From assembly GCF_002264395.1 (NCBI RefSeq), contig NZ_NFVA01000048.1:1-52606 (forward strand): DNA of 52,606 nucleotides. The letters are read 5' to 3'. Position numbers and translations under genes: made by a program. Positions 1 to 9,399 of the stretch are shown here, piece by piece. Positions within the stretch are counted from its first letter, which is position 1. Each line of letters opens with the position of its first letter. This DNA comes from Paenibacillus sp. VTT E-133291. GTDB taxonomy: Bacteria; Bacillota; Bacilli; Paenibacillales; Paenibacillaceae. The notes under the pieces are model-generated. The model had not been told where the DNA came from and did no database searches. It was given only the letters and a program-made list of their open reading frames with translations.

Positions 1-45
1 ATAAGGATAATGTATAGTGTGAAACTTATATATTATTATATTTAT

Positions 46-92
46 AAAAAGGGGCTGTTGTCCTGGTCGATCATGACCAGAGCAACAGCCCC
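46..92 (-). terminator. Rho-independent terminator after the GNAT gene
   Basis: A 10-bp perfect stem (51-60 with 83-92) contains an inner CTGGTC/GACCAG stem. Read on the minus strand it is followed by a T-rich run (complement of 46-50). It lies about 20 bases past the acetyltransferase stop, so it ends the five-gene operon. Confidence 0.9.
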
Positions 93-114
93 TTCGGTTG
101 TTAGAAGTTAATTT

Positions 115-1173
115 TTATGATTCTTGGAGTGCTAACCATTCTCGATCTAAAATGCTCATTTCCACACCATCTACATATTGCTCTCCAAACAGCGCCGATT
201 CACGCACTACACCCTCCCGCTTAAAGCCCAGTGCCTCATAGGTTTTCAGGGCAACGGTGTTGAAAGCGTAAGCCCCCAGGGAAAGACGATGCATACCCAA
301 GCCCTCAAATCCGATTCGGAGCATTTCATTCATCATCCTTGTTCCAAAGCCTCTTCCCTGATAATCAGTATCTACTACTACTCTGCCAATACTTGCAGAT
401 CGATTGGACCGGTCTATGCCTGAAAAGCTGATGTGTCCCACGACCTGCTGAGTAGCTTCGTGCACCGCACAGAAGATAAGGCGATCAGAATTCGCTGGAT
501 GATTAGCTCCATCTAAATACTTAGTAAGCTGGTCATCGTCAAGTGGAAAAGTTAGCGAAGGTCCAGCCCATTGCTTCAGATACTCAGGTGAAACACTCCA
601 TCGTTTCAAGTGCTCAAAGTCCGATTCAGAAATAAATCTAAGAATCAGACGATCGGCATCAGGTTGTTCCTCAAAATGCTCATACAGGTTCACTAAACGA
701 CCATTTCCCATATCGTTAGTACCCATGTAATGAAAACCCATGCTCTGATAATAACGATTAAGTTTAATGTTATGTGCGACGGTATCAAATCTGAGTCCTC
801 TGTATCCAAGCTCCTTGGCTCGCACCACAGCATATTTAAGCATATGCTGACCAAGTCCCTGACTGCGGTGTGATCCCGCTACAGCTAATCTATGCAAATA
901 TGCATAAGACTCATCGTTTTTGCTTCCCCAGTATTGAGGATCACTGAATTGTAACGTGAACATTCCAACTACTAATTCACCGTCAATCGCAAGATATACA
1001 TGCCTATCGGCGAAATAACCTGTAATATCCTCCTCGTTAAATTGGCCGGGGGTCCATTGCTTTATCCCATTTCGCTCCATCCAATTTGCTGCTTCCTGCA
1101 GCAGCCTCAAGATATCACCTGTCCGATCAGGCTCTCCACGAACGATCCGAATCGAATTCCCCCATACTTCCAT
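115..1173 (-). CDS. Double GNAT-domain N-acetyltransferase
   Basis: This protein of about 352 residues carries two GNAT folds in tandem. The first has the acetyl-CoA-binding motif A RSQGLGQHML near residue 105, and the second has YQGRGFGTRMM near residue 272, followed by the AYAFNTVALKTYEALGF signature of RimJ/RimL-like enzymes. The acceptor substrate cannot be told from sequence. I place the start at the second of two in-frame ATGs: AGGAGG sits 7 bases before it but only 1 base before the ATG at 1179. The ribosome site overlaps the end of the histidine kinase gene, so the two are probably co-translated. It is the last gene before a terminator. Confidence 0.88.
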   Translation of the reverse strand: MEVWGNSIRIVRGEPDRTGDILRLLQEAANWMERNGIKQWTPGQFNEEDITGYFADRHVYLAIDGELVVGMFTLQFSDPQYWGSKNDESYAYLHRLAVAGSHRSQGLGQHMLKYAVVRAKELGYRGLRFDTVAHNIKLNRYYQSMGFHYMGTNDMGNGRLVNLYEHFEEQPDADRLILRFISESDFEHLKRWSVSPEYLKQWAGPSLTFPLDDDQLTKYLDGANHPANSDRLIFCAVHEATQQVVGHISFSGIDRSNRSASIGRVVVDTDYQGRGFGTRMMNEMLRIGFEGLGMHRLSLGAYAFNTVALKTYEALGFKREGVVRESALFGEQYVDGVEMSILDREWLALQES

Positions 1174-1184
1174 TTCCATACCTC

Positions 1185-2642
1185 CTAGACATCTGATTCA
1201 GGTAAGGTAGCTGTAATTTGTGCTACATGATCTGAATTGACTTCAGGCAGCTTCTCAGTAAGAGGCAAGATTACGGTAACTTCAGTTCCACTACCTAGCT
1301 CACTTTCCATTTCGAGCTTCCCGTGGTGAAGTTCCACGATTTGTTGTGAGATGGCTAGACCTAAGCCCGTTCCTCCGTTCAACGCATCCACTTGAAAGAA
1401 ACGGTCTTTAACCCTGGAGATATGTGCTTCACTAATCCCAATGCCGCTATCACGAACTATGATAGCAGTCTCTGTATTGGAAAGTCTCTTCGCAGACAAT
1501 TCTATACTGGAGTCCTCATGGGAAAACTTCACAGCATTGTCTACCAGATTTAAGAATACTTGTTTTAGACGGTTGGCATCCCCTTTAACAAAGATCCCTT
1601 CCTCACATTCAAGAAGCAAGTGAATCCGTTTCTTCTCTGCCTTGGCCCATATATTTAGTATGGTCTCCTGAAGTAACACTTTCACATCAACAATCCCAAT
1701 GGACAGCTTCATCTGGTTCTGCTGCAGCTTTGAAAAGTCTAAAATCTCCTCTACCAGACCAATCAAGCGTTCGCTTTCTTTGGAAATGATGCTGACTCCA
1801 AGCTTCGTCTCCTCCGGATCATAGCCACCAGAGACCAAGGTTTCACTCCAACCCTTAATACTAGTAAGGGGCGTCCGAAGCTCATGTGAAATGGACGAGA
1901 TGAAATCATCTTTAATCTGATTGCTGCGCACAATTTCCTGAGCCATATAATTCAGCGTGGAAGCCAAGTCACCAATCTCAAATTTGTAATTCCCCTTAAT
2001 CCGCACATTAAATCTACCCTTAGCCATCTGGGCTGAAACCGCCGTAATGTTATTGAGCGGCTTTACAATTGAATTGGCAAGCCCGATGCTGAACACGATA
2101 ACAACAGCCATAACAGCCGCACCTATACCAATGGACAGTAATGTAAGATTAAGCAAGTCGTTGTTAATACCTTCGAGTGAAGTAAGATATCTTAGAATAT
2201 ACGTATCACGTCCGTGAATTTGCACCGTTTTAGACACAGCCATAACACTCTCGTTAGTACCGCTCTGGCGCCCTACCCAGCGCCCAATACTCCCGCCCAC
2301 TGCTTCAGGGACATCACTAGTTGTAATCGTACGGTCTGGCTGAAAACCAGTCGAACTGGTGATCATATCCCCAGTCAAGGTTAATACTTCTAGCTCAGTA
2401 TTGTTCAACTCAAATCTTTCCAGCAGCTTTTGCAGCTGGGTCGAGTTGTTATCGCCCTCTAGCTCGTATTTATGAAAAAACGACTCTGCAGTGGTAATAT
2501 GATTTTTCATCTTGCTATATACACTGTCATAATAATACGTTCTGATGGCAAGCAGGAAGATAACTTCTACTAGGAGAAGCGCCAAAAAAACTACAAGAAT
2601 GTAGTGTAGAACAATTTGTCTGCGCATCCCCTTCTTAATCAT
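1185..2642 (-). CDS. Membrane sensor histidine kinase
   Basis: A membrane-bound histidine kinase of about 485 residues. It has a first transmembrane helix at about residues 10-30, an extracellular sensor region of about 130 residues, a second helix near 165-190, a HAMP linker, the phosphoacceptor H-box SHELRTPL, an N-box with NLVDNAVKF, and G-boxes DSGIGIS and GTGLGLA. It should phosphorylate the response regulator encoded immediately upstream. The preferred start forms an ATGA overlap with that gene's stop; an ATG at 2660 lies further inside the regulator gene. The signal is unknown, but co-transcription with a lipoprotein and an ABC ATPase suggests an envelope cue. Confidence 0.93.
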   Translation of the reverse strand: MIKKGMRRQIVLHYILVVFLALLLVEVIFLLAIRTYYYDSVYSKMKNHITTAESFFHKYELEGDNNSTQLQKLLERFELNNTELEVLTLTGDMITSSTGFQPDRTITTSDVPEAVGGSIGRWVGRQSGTNESVMAVSKTVQIHGRDTYILRYLTSLEGINNDLLNLTLLSIGIGAAVMAVVIVFSIGLANSIVKPLNNITAVSAQMAKGRFNVRIKGNYKFEIGDLASTLNYMAQEIVRSNQIKDDFISSISHELRTPLTSIKGWSETLVSGGYDPEETKLGVSIISKESERLIGLVEEILDFSKLQQNQMKLSIGIVDVKVLLQETILNIWAKAEKKRIHLLLECEEGIFVKGDANRLKQVFLNLVDNAVKFSHEDSSIELSAKRLSNTETAIIVRDSGIGISEAHISRVKDRFFQVDALNGGTGLGLAISQQIVELHHGKLEMESELGSGTEVTVILPLTEKLPEVNSDHVAQITATLPESDV

Positions 2643-3337
2643 TGTACTTGGCCTTTCCATCTATATCCGTGTCCCCATACCGTTTGCAAAAATTCTGGCT
2701 CTGACGGATTATTCTCTATCTTTTGACGCAGACGACGAATATTCACATCCACAATCTTTGGATCTCCCATATACTCCTTGCCCCACACATGATCCAGCAG
2801 AAGATCGCGGCTGAGCGGCGTATTTTCTTTTTCGAGAAAGAATTGGATCAATGAAAACTCCGTGGGTGTCAGTTCAATCGCTTCATTATCACGTTTAAAA
2901 TGTTTGGAAATAAGATCCAAGGTAAATGGTCCTGAAACGAAAGAAACTTTCGCTGACTGTTCACGATGAACGTTTACTCGGCGCAGCAATGATTGAATTC
3001 GAGCAATCAGTTCTGTCGGGCTGAATGGCTTGCTAACATGGTCATCTGCTCCTACAGATAATGCATATACCTTATCTTGCTCTTGAACCTTGGCTGTCAG
3101 AAAAATAATCCCCAAACGTTCATTGGTTTCTCTTACCCGCCTACATACTTCAAATCCATCAATACCCGGAACCATTACATCCAATAGAGCAATATCAATA
3201 TCAGGGATCGTGGTTAACTTGTGAAGGGCTTCATGCCCGTCCGCAGCCTCTATCACTTCAAACCCATTACGCTTCAAGTTAATGACAATAAAACTACGAA
3301 TGGACTCCTCATCTTCCAGTATCAGTACTTTACTCAT
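2639..3337 (-). CDS. OmpR/PhoB-family response regulator
   Basis: A 232-residue two-domain regulator. The receiver has the acidic pair in LILEDEE, the phosphoacceptor Asp in LLDVMVPG (about residue 53) and the conserved Lys in SKPFSPTEL. The C-terminal winged helix shows ELTPTEFSLIQFF and the VDVNIRRLRQKIE recognition helix. Its start overlaps the stop of the lipoprotein gene by 8 bases, with GGAAGG about 7 bases upstream, and its stop overlaps the kinase start, so it is one of a translationally linked set. It is the cognate partner of the downstream kinase; target genes are unknown. Confidence 0.94.
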   Translation of the reverse strand: MSKVLILEDEESIRSFIVINLKRNGFEVIEAADGHEALHKLTTIPDIDIALLDVMVPGIDGFEVCRRVRETNERLGIIFLTAKVQEQDKVYALSVGADDHVSKPFSPTELIARIQSLLRRVNVHREQSAKVSFVSGPFTLDLISKHFKRDNEAIELTPTEFSLIQFFLEKENTPLSRDLLLDHVWGKEYMGDPKIVDVNIRRLRQKIENNPSEPEFLQTVWGHGYRWKGQVQ

Positions 3338-4619
3338 CTATTCCCTTCCTTTCTATAGGAGAAGCAATTTTATTACTTCCTTCTTTTCTTGTACTTTGTT
3401 CTAACTTACCGCGGTAGGCGATGACCTTGTCTGCATCACGTGCAAGCAGATCCCAACCGTCATTCTTTACGCGATCCCATTCTGAAGGAGAGAAGAAGGA
3501 AACCTCAGCAACCGTCTCACCGGTATCTGACATGATGAACTTAAGGTTCTCATCCAGAACCGATTTCGTATCCACTGTCACCTTCCCATGCCATTCCGGT
3601 GAAAAATTAATATTGAATCGATCCGATGGATCATGATATAGCTGGGTTGCAAAGGTCAGACCTTCCTTTCCATCCCATTTATAATAAGTGGTAAAGTATG
3701 GAGTTTCAGCTGGATCGAAATACTCCCATCCTTTAGGTGCCTCAAGCAATCCAATTTCAATAATGCCATCATGATCAATATCTTCGCTTGCAATCCGACG
3801 ATCTTTAAAAGTTCGCGCATCGCCTGGTAATACGACGCGCAGCTTGTTATTCTCCATAACGACAATTGAGGTATACGCAGATTGGGAATCCACCGCAGCA
3901 TCCAATACGATTCCTTCTTTATCCTCTGAGATTTTTCCTGCAACGATATTGTAATAATTATTAAAATAAGGGTCGATATTCTCAAGCTTATCGAGCACCT
4001 TAAAGCCATCATTGTATTGATAGACCGAAATGGTTGCAAATTCATTTCTTTTAAAGTAAACAACGGTGATGTCTTCAATTCCATCCCCATTAATATCCTC
4101 AATCATATATTTTGTATAAGGATGTGAAAGTACTTCTTCTAATGATCCGCTGGAATAGCTATAAACGACAAGACCTTTTTCTTCACCTTGTGAATAGCCG
4201 GTAACAATTTCAAGCTTCCCATCACCCGTCATATCCTTCAAATCAACCGACTCCAGTACAGATCCGTCGCCATCGAATACAAGTTTTTTGACCCAAGTGT
4301 CGCCCTGTTTCTCCAGTATCATCCCGTGAATTATTACGGCTTCTCCAGGCGTCTTATAGAACACTAGCGTCTCCATAACTCCATCCTTATTGAGATCCTC
4401 AGTAAAGATGGTACTATCATCGTCATTGGTCGGACGAATCAACGTGGAACCTGCTGGCTTAAGTGAATTAATAGCAGCCATAAGCGTTGCTTTGTCAGCA
4501 GACAATTGTGGGGATTTCATCTTAGAAACAGGATCACTGATGAAAGTACAACCCGACAGTACGGATAACGTCAGCGTTGCGGCTACAAAGCACCTAAGAC
4601 TTCTCATATTCAACTTCAT
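3330..4619 (-). CDS. Lipoprotein with VCBS/FG-GAP-like DxDxDG repeats
   Basis: A probable secreted lipoprotein of about 429 residues. A positively charged, hydrophobic N-terminus ends in the lipobox LSGC, so the mature protein should be anchored to the outer face of the membrane. The rest has at least four calcium-loop-like repeats: DLNKDGVME, DMTGDGKLE, DINGDGIED and DIDHDGIIE. These resemble FG-GAP/VCBS beta-propeller blades. I start it at ATG 4619, preceded by AAGGAAAAG, rather than at a GTG inside the ABC gene. The position between an ABC ATPase and a two-component system suggests a sensory or accessory role. No enzymatic motif was recognised. Confidence 0.85.
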   Translation of the reverse strand: MKLNMRSLRCFVAATLTLSVLSGCTFISDPVSKMKSPQLSADKATLMAAINSLKPAGSTLIRPTNDDDSTIFTEDLNKDGVMETLVFYKTPGEAVIIHGMILEKQGDTWVKKLVFDGDGSVLESVDLKDMTGDGKLEIVTGYSQGEEKGLVVYSYSSGSLEEVLSHPYTKYMIEDINGDGIEDITVVYFKRNEFATISVYQYNDGFKVLDKLENIDPYFNNYYNIVAGKISEDKEGIVLDAAVDSQSAYTSIVVMENNKLRVVLPGDARTFKDRRIASEDIDHDGIIEIGLLEAPKGWEYFDPAETPYFTTYYKWDGKEGLTFATQLYHDPSDRFNINFSPEWHGKVTVDTKSVLDENLKFIMSDTGETVAEVSFFSPSEWDRVKNDGWDLLARDADKVIAYRGKLEQSTRKEGSNKIASPIERKGIDE

Positions 4620-4647
4620 CACTCTTTTCCTTATCCGTGTCCTATAT

Positions 4648-5373
4648 TTAAAGATTTGCACGCTCTTGGAACGTTAATCTGCGCCCCTTTATATCATGCT
4701 TAATTCTGCCATCTTCTAGTACCCATAGACGTGTAGCAAAACGTTCCGCTAATTCAATCGGTAACACCGTTACAACCGTAAGCCCGGTTTCTTTACAGAG
4801 CTTCCGCAATGTTTCCAAGACACTCTCCGCAGATTTAGGATCTAATCCCGTAACCGGTTCATCCGCTAAAATCACTTTGGCACCGTGAGTCAACGCTCTA
4901 GCAATCGCTACACGCTGCCTTTCTCCGCCGCTGAGTTGACTTGTCTTCATCTTCGCCTTATCCAGGAGTCCAAGGGCATCCAATTCATCCATTGCACCCA
5001 TATAATCATCTGAACGCACCATCCCAGTGACCATTCGCCATAACGGCGTTTGCGCTGACTGGCCGATCAGTACATTTTTCAACGCAGTACGGTTAGGATT
5101 GAGCTCTGCATTCTGCTCCAGGTATGCCCATTCGCGGCGGATTTTTCTTTTACCTGTAAAGGCACTCGCCATTATATCTGTACCGTCCACTCTAAAATTC
5201 CCTCTATCCCACTTCTCACGCAGCGCTAAACAGCGCAGTAAAGTGGTCTTACCGCTACCGCTAGCTCCAAGTATTGCTACGAACTCACCCGGTTCTAATT
5301 GAAACCCTATATCCTGTAGAACTGGGTTCTTATCTTCCCCAACTGCCTTTGCTAAGTGTTCAACTGTGATCAT
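4648..5373 (-). CDS. ABC transporter ATP-binding protein, PhnC-like
   Basis: A 241-residue single ABC ATPase with Walker A GASGSGKTT (about residues 36-44), signature LSGGERQ, Walker B VILADEP and a following TGLDP. The overall order resembles the phosphonate-import ATPase PhnC and other small ABC subunits. However, the H-loop region reads VTVLPIELAERFA, so the switch histidine normally found after the D-loop seems to be missing. No permease or binding-protein gene is adjacent, which is odd for an importer. It is the first gene of the run ending in the GNAT gene. Its transport role, if any, is uncertain. Confidence 0.82.
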   Translation of the reverse strand: MITVEHLAKAVGEDKNPVLQDIGFQLEPGEFVAILGASGSGKTTLLRCLALREKWDRGNFRVDGTDIMASAFTGKRKIRREWAYLEQNAELNPNRTALKNVLIGQSAQTPLWRMVTGMVRSDDYMGAMDELDALGLLDKAKMKTSQLSGGERQRVAIARALTHGAKVILADEPVTGLDPKSAESVLETLRKLCKETGLTVVTVLPIELAERFATRLWVLEDGRIKHDIKGRRLTFQERANL

Positions 5374-5463
5374 AGTTCAGCCTCTCCCTGTCTTTATCTA
5401 TAATCTATAGTGTACTCTGAAAGCCAGATGAATTTCCATGCGAGCACTCGTTCTTATCTTACC

Positions 5464-6642
5464 TCAAATTTTTTGCCGTGGCGAGAAAAATAACCCCAAC
5501 AATCCGAAGGCGATATATAAAGCGCCCATTAAGCCGAAAATCCCCCCGCCCCAGCCGACTTGCATGAGCAAACCGCCGATACCTGGACCTATAATACTGC
5601 CTATACTAAAATGAAAAGAAGCAACCACATTTGCAGCAGGCAGTAAATGTCGTGGTAAAATATCCGCAGCCAGACTAAGCCCTAACGAGAAAAAGGAACC
5701 TACAAGTCCACCTGCAATCATCAACAGCACCATCGTCACTTTGAAATGGTCACCTGCTAATGGCAATAATGCGAAGGCAATTCCGCCTCCAATCCCAGTA
5801 AGAATCAACACCTTCTTCCGACCAAATCGGTCACTCCACAGTCCTAACGGGAATTGTAACAACAGTCCCCCTATGCCCGCAAAAGGCAATAAGGCTGCAA
5901 TTTGATCCGTGCTGTATCCGATCCGGAGGCCATACACTGGAAAATTACTGTTTAAGCTTGCTTCCATGAAACCGTAAAGGAGTGCAGGAATTAAAGCGAA
6001 CCATGCTAAACTGTAACAACGTCCAAACCGGCGTACCTGACTTTCTCCACTATCAACTTTATCTGGTCGTGAATCTGGAAGCATTGTAATGGCAAGTATT
6101 AGGACCAGCAAAAAAAGAAAAGCTAGAACAATAAAAGGTGTTGCCTGACCAAAGCGCAGCAGACTGATTCCAAGTGGCCCCAAGCTAAACCCCAGACCAT
6201 AGGACATCCCATACAGGGAAAGATTTCGTCCACGATGCTCGGCAGGCGTCATTAGCAGCACCCACAGCTGGGCGGCATAATTGATAGCTGCATCACCAAC
6301 ACCAACAAGTAGACGTAACACAAACCATATTTTGATTCCAGGAAAAAAGGGGAATAAGAGCAAGCTTACTAAGACTAAGCTTATCCCGCCAGCAATCAGT
6401 TTTTTGAATCCAATCGCTCCGAGAACTCTTTCAGCAATCAAGGTCATTCCGAATGATCCTATGTATAAAGCAGCTGCATTTAGTCCGTTAAGCGAAGAGG
6501 AAACTCCTTTCTGCTCCAATAGAATGGATAATACGGGAAGCAGCATTCCTTGGCTGAGTCCAGCCGCTATAGTAGCGGTAATAAGAATCATGAAATTCAT
6601 TTTGCTGTTACTTCGAATAGATAATCTTGGCCGGTCTGACAC
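5464..6642 (-). CDS. MFS transporter, probable drug exporter
   Basis: A 12-helix major facilitator protein of about 392 residues. It has the between-helices motif PLGLWSDRFGRKK in the second half and Gly/Pro-rich helices such as GGLLMQVGWGGGIFG. Such proteins usually export small molecules by proton antiport; no substrate can be named. The start is a GTG at 6642 with AGGGGG 9 bases upstream; there is a longer open frame but without a ribosome site. It is divergent from an ArsR-type regulator gene, a common layout for a regulated exporter. Confidence 0.85.
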   Translation of the reverse strand: MSDRPRLSIRSNSKMNFMILITATIAAGLSQGMLLPVLSILLEQKGVSSSLNGLNAAALYIGSFGMTLIAERVLGAIGFKKLIAGGISLVLVSLLLFPFFPGIKIWFVLRLLVGVGDAAINYAAQLWVLLMTPAEHRGRNLSLYGMSYGLGFSLGPLGISLLRFGQATPFIVLAFLFLLVLILAITMLPDSRPDKVDSGESQVRRFGRCYSLAWFALIPALLYGFMEASLNSNFPVYGLRIGYSTDQIAALLPFAGIGGLLLQFPLGLWSDRFGRKKVLILTGIGGGIAFALLPLAGDHFKVTMVLLMIAGGLVGSFFSLGLSLAADILPRHLLPAANVVASFHFSIGSIIGPGIGGLLMQVGWGGGIFGLMGALYIAFGLLGLFFSPRQKI

Positions 6643-6685
6643 AGATGATATCCCCCTATGATTAATAACGCTAATTTGTTCTAAC

Positions 6686-6712
6686 GCCAATTGGCAAACA
6701 CCGAACATTATA
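6686..6712 (-). promoter_or_regulatory. MFS gene promoter with 10-bp palindromic operator candidate
   Basis: On the minus strand a perfect TATAAT lies at 6712-6707 with a poor TTGTTT -35 17 bases upstream. Just downstream, at about +5 to +15, is the perfect palindrome GCCAATTGGC (6686-6695), placed where a bound repressor would block transcription. The neighbouring ArsR-type protein is the natural candidate ligand-responsive binder; this is inference. Confidence 0.5.
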
Positions 6713-6713
6713 G

Positions 6714-6743
6714 TGGACAACCCTCTTCAAAACAAGAGATAAT
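6714..6743 (+). promoter_or_regulatory. Candidate promoter of the ArsR-type regulator
   Basis: TGGACA (6714-6719) and GATAAT (6738-6743) are 18 bases apart and point toward the gene starting at 6781. The site overlaps the divergent MFS promoter. Confidence 0.5.
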
Positions 6744-6780
6744 ATGAAGATGTTACGGATTTCCTGGGGGTGCATGAGAC

Positions 6781-7698
6781 ATGGAGTACGAATTAAAGAT
6801 CGACGTATCGCCGGTTTATGAACTGCTGGACAGTTTTATGTTATATGTAACTAGAAAATGGATCTCCAATTTGGACATTGGTCCCCACTGGATAATTGAT
6901 GTGGAAGATCGCATTTCTTCTCATAAGGTAACAGCTTTAATGCAGGCCGCCGAGTGGCCTTTTACGGATTATGATGTGCTATATGCCTGGGTATACATTC
7001 GAGGACCCGCAACGTCAGTTCAGCATTTCTTAGATGATCTGGATTCAGCCTCCATAGAAGAATGTTATCAGCAGATCGCTCCGCTCATTCAGGAGTTTAC
7101 GATTGAAGATGCTTTTCGGATCCGGAGCAGCTATAGTCCACTCTTGCGTCTCTGGTACGAGCAATACTTCCGCCATGTGGAGCACAAAATATTACCGCTA
7201 TTAATTGAAGATGCTTCTGAGAAAAAAATGCTTGAAAGCAAAATGGACCCCATTTCTCTAATTGAATACGCATCTGGCGGTGTAGTTTTCGAGGAGATCA
7301 CGGATCTTAAAACAATTGTATTACTACCAACTGTTCATAATCGTCCGATTAACACCTACTGCTTCTACAAAACCATGGTAATCGTACAGTATCCTGTAGA
7401 TGTACCTTTAGAAGACGAAAATGAACCACCCATGGTGCTTTTGCGCATGACCAAGGCACTTTCCGACCCCACCAGACTTCGATTGCTACGCTATGTCGCG
7501 CATGAACCCAAGTCGTTGTGGGAGATGCAATCTGATCTTAATCAATCCAGAGAAATGCTGATGCATCACCTTATGATTCTACGAGTAGCCGGCCTCCTCC
7601 GCATCCATCTTAGGGGTGAACAAGATGAACGTTTCAGTATTCGCCCTGACGGCGCATCAGAGCTTCAAATGTTTCTAGAGTCTTATATTTACCTATAG
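6781..7698 (+). CDS. ArsR-family transcriptional regulator, DUF5937-like
   Basis: A 305-residue protein with a C-terminal ArsR-type winged helix: MTKALSDPTRLRLLRYVA begins the first helix, and MHHLMILRVAGLL fits the recognition helix and wing. The N-terminal 220 residues form a separate domain of the kind seen in DUF5937 regulators, probably for ligand or dimer contacts. No Cys-rich metal site of classical ArsR/SmtB proteins is visible. It is divergent from an MFS exporter gene, so control of that gene and of itself is likely. A GGGGG ribosome site lies about 10 bases before the ATG. Confidence 0.8.
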   Translation: MEYELKIDVSPVYELLDSFMLYVTRKWISNLDIGPHWIIDVEDRISSHKVTALMQAAEWPFTDYDVLYAWVYIRGPATSVQHFLDDLDSASIEECYQQIAPLIQEFTIEDAFRIRSSYSPLLRLWYEQYFRHVEHKILPLLIEDASEKKMLESKMDPISLIEYASGGVVFEEITDLKTIVLLPTVHNRPINTYCFYKTMVIVQYPVDVPLEDENEPPMVLLRMTKALSDPTRLRLLRYVAHEPKSLWEMQSDLNQSREMLMHHLMILRVAGLLRIHLRGEQDERFSIRPDGASELQMFLESYIYL

Positions 7699-7734
7699 AA
7701 CACGATACAGATACAGATCCAAGGAGTGAGAGAT

Positions 7735-8481
7735 ATGAAATACACGACACAACAGGTGATTTTTGATCTAGATGATACACTGGTCCACTGCAACAAATAT
7801 TTCGATCTGATTTTAGGGCAATATTTTGAGCTGATGACCGATTGGTTTAATGAATTTGGCCCAAGCACCAGTGAATTACGTAACAAACAAATAGAAATTG
7901 ACGTGCACACGGTCAACACAAGTGGTCTGGCCAGCGATAATTTCCCTAAATCCCTAATCGCTACCTACCGCTATTTCTGTGCCAAATATAATCGTCCGAC
8001 GGACCGTTTTCAAGAGCAACAGTTACACAAGCTTGGATTAAGCGTCTATGATCAAGAAATCGAAGCTTACCCTGGTATGGTTGAAACGCTGGATACTCTG
8101 AAGCAGGATGGTCACCATTTATTCCTGTATACAGGTGGAGACGATACGATCCAACAACGTAAAATTGAACAAATGAAGCTGGATGCTTACTTTGATGACC
8201 GGATCTATATTCGTCAACATAAAAATGTTGAGGCGCTTGAGAATATTTTGACTACACAAGGCTTTGACCGTAAACGTACTTGGATGATTGGTAACTCGCT
8301 ACGCACAGATGTACTTCCGGCAGTAACCGCAGGCATTAACAGTATCTATCTGAAACAGCAGAATGAATGGAGTTACAATCTTATAGAACTAGAGCAAGAG
8401 ATGCAGCAAGCTGTGAAGACGATTTCCTCCATCCATGAGGTTCCTCCTGTTATTCGTACTGCTACTCTGCAGAAACTCTAG
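7735..8481 (+). CDS. HAD-superfamily hydrolase
   Basis: A soluble phosphatase-like protein of about 248 residues. HAD motif I is FDLDDTLVH near residue 11, motif II falls in LFLYTGG, and motif IV is GNSLRTDVLPA near residue 187. A helical cap of about 70 residues lies between motifs I and II, as in class C1 phosphatases of the YfnB/PGP type. The start is the ATG at 7735, 8 bases after AAGGAG; a GTG at 7726 falls inside that site. The gene follows the ArsR-type gene by 36 bases and may share its transcript. Substrate unknown. Confidence 0.85.
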   Translation: MKYTTQQVIFDLDDTLVHCNKYFDLILGQYFELMTDWFNEFGPSTSELRNKQIEIDVHTVNTSGLASDNFPKSLIATYRYFCAKYNRPTDRFQEQQLHKLGLSVYDQEIEAYPGMVETLDTLKQDGHHLFLYTGGDDTIQQRKIEQMKLDAYFDDRIYIRQHKNVEALENILTTQGFDRKRTWMIGNSLRTDVLPAVTAGINSIYLKQQNEWSYNLIELEQEMQQAVKTISSIHEVPPVIRTATLQKL

Positions 8482-8584
8482 GTGTAACGTAACCTCAGAC
8501 ATTGTTACAAATGACATATCTTCTCTTCCTTTGGGATGATTATACTATTTTTGTACCATTCCCATAGGAGGTAGGAGATGAGAT

Positions 8585-9310
8585 ATGAATAAGAAAGTGA
8601 AGTCCAACCATTCTCGAACTAACAAAACAATGCTTCCCATACTCTTAGGCGTAATTGTTGTAATCCTTATTGCTGTTATTGTCTTCATTCTAAATGACAA
8701 GACGGACAGTACAGAGGGACTACCTAACTACACCGATGTGAAGGGGAGCATTGTTGTTGATGGGCTGAAATATGAAAAGCAACCTCATCTTGGAAGCCCT
8801 GATGCCAAAATCAAAGTCATCGAATTCGCAGATTTCAAATGTCCTGCCTGCAAAAATTGGACTGAGAAATATCTGGATACATTTGTTAAGGACTACGTGG
8901 ATACCGGTAAAGTTGAGCTCTTCTTCATGAACTTTGCCTTTTTGGATCGAGATTCCTATCTTGCTGCAAGTGCAGGCGAAGCCATTTATAAGCAAAGCAA
9001 CGAGAAGTTCTGGGAATATCTTCATAAGCTCTACGCCAATCAAGGTGATGAGAGCAAAATATGGGCCACACAGAAGTTCATTCTAAATTTCGTCAAAAAT
9101 AACATCGAAGGTATTGATTACACACAATTCGAGACCGATCTCAAGAATCACACCTACATGTTCGACGTCAAAGAAGATTTCAAGATCGCGGGATCATACG
9201 GCGTCAACGGAACACCTAAATTCATGGTAAACGGTGCCTTGCTTCCTGACTCCTCCTATGAAGGGTTAACTGCAGCGATTGAAGCGCAGCTGGCTAAATC
9301 CGCTGAATAA
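8585..9310 (+). CDS. Membrane-anchored DsbA/BdbD-like thiol-disulfide oxidoreductase
   Basis: A 241-residue extracytoplasmic oxidoreductase. An uncleaved N-terminal membrane anchor spans about residues 17-36. The DsbA-type thioredoxin domain has the redox motif C86-P-A-C89 and the cis-proline segment NGTPKFMVNG near residue 210, with the helical insertion between them. It resembles BdbD, which oxidises cysteine pairs in exported proteins. No BdbC (DsbB-type) partner is encoded nearby. AGGAGG and GGAG precede the ATG. A terminator follows directly. Confidence 0.88.
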   Translation: MNKKVKSNHSRTNKTMLPILLGVIVVILIAVIVFILNDKTDSTEGLPNYTDVKGSIVVDGLKYEKQPHLGSPDAKIKVIEFADFKCPACKNWTEKYLDTFVKDYVDTGKVELFFMNFAFLDRDSYLAASAGEAIYKQSNEKFWEYLHKLYANQGDESKIWATQKFILNFVKNNIEGIDYTQFETDLKNHTYMFDVKEDFKIAGSYGVNGTPKFMVNGALLPDSSYEGLTAAIEAQLAKSAE

Positions 9311-9325
9311 TTATAAAGCGTTATT

Positions 9326-9373
9326 AAAAAGGTGTCTCTGCCATGTATCCATCATGGCTAGAGACACCTTTTT
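9326..9373. terminator. Bidirectional terminator between the BdbD-like gene and topB
   Basis: AAAAAGGTGTCTC pairs with GAGACACCTTTTT, with an inner CCATG/CATGG stem. U-tracts form in both directions, and it sits between two convergent genes. Confidence 0.93.
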
Positions 9374-9399
9374 ACCGTACACACATTCGTTCCGATCGG

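Noticed and set aside
3656..4102. A 148-codon minus-strand frame inside the lipoprotein gene.
   Set aside because: It is a frame-shifted reading of the repeat region, has no ribosome site and resembles no family, while the lipoprotein frame has a signal peptide and repeats.
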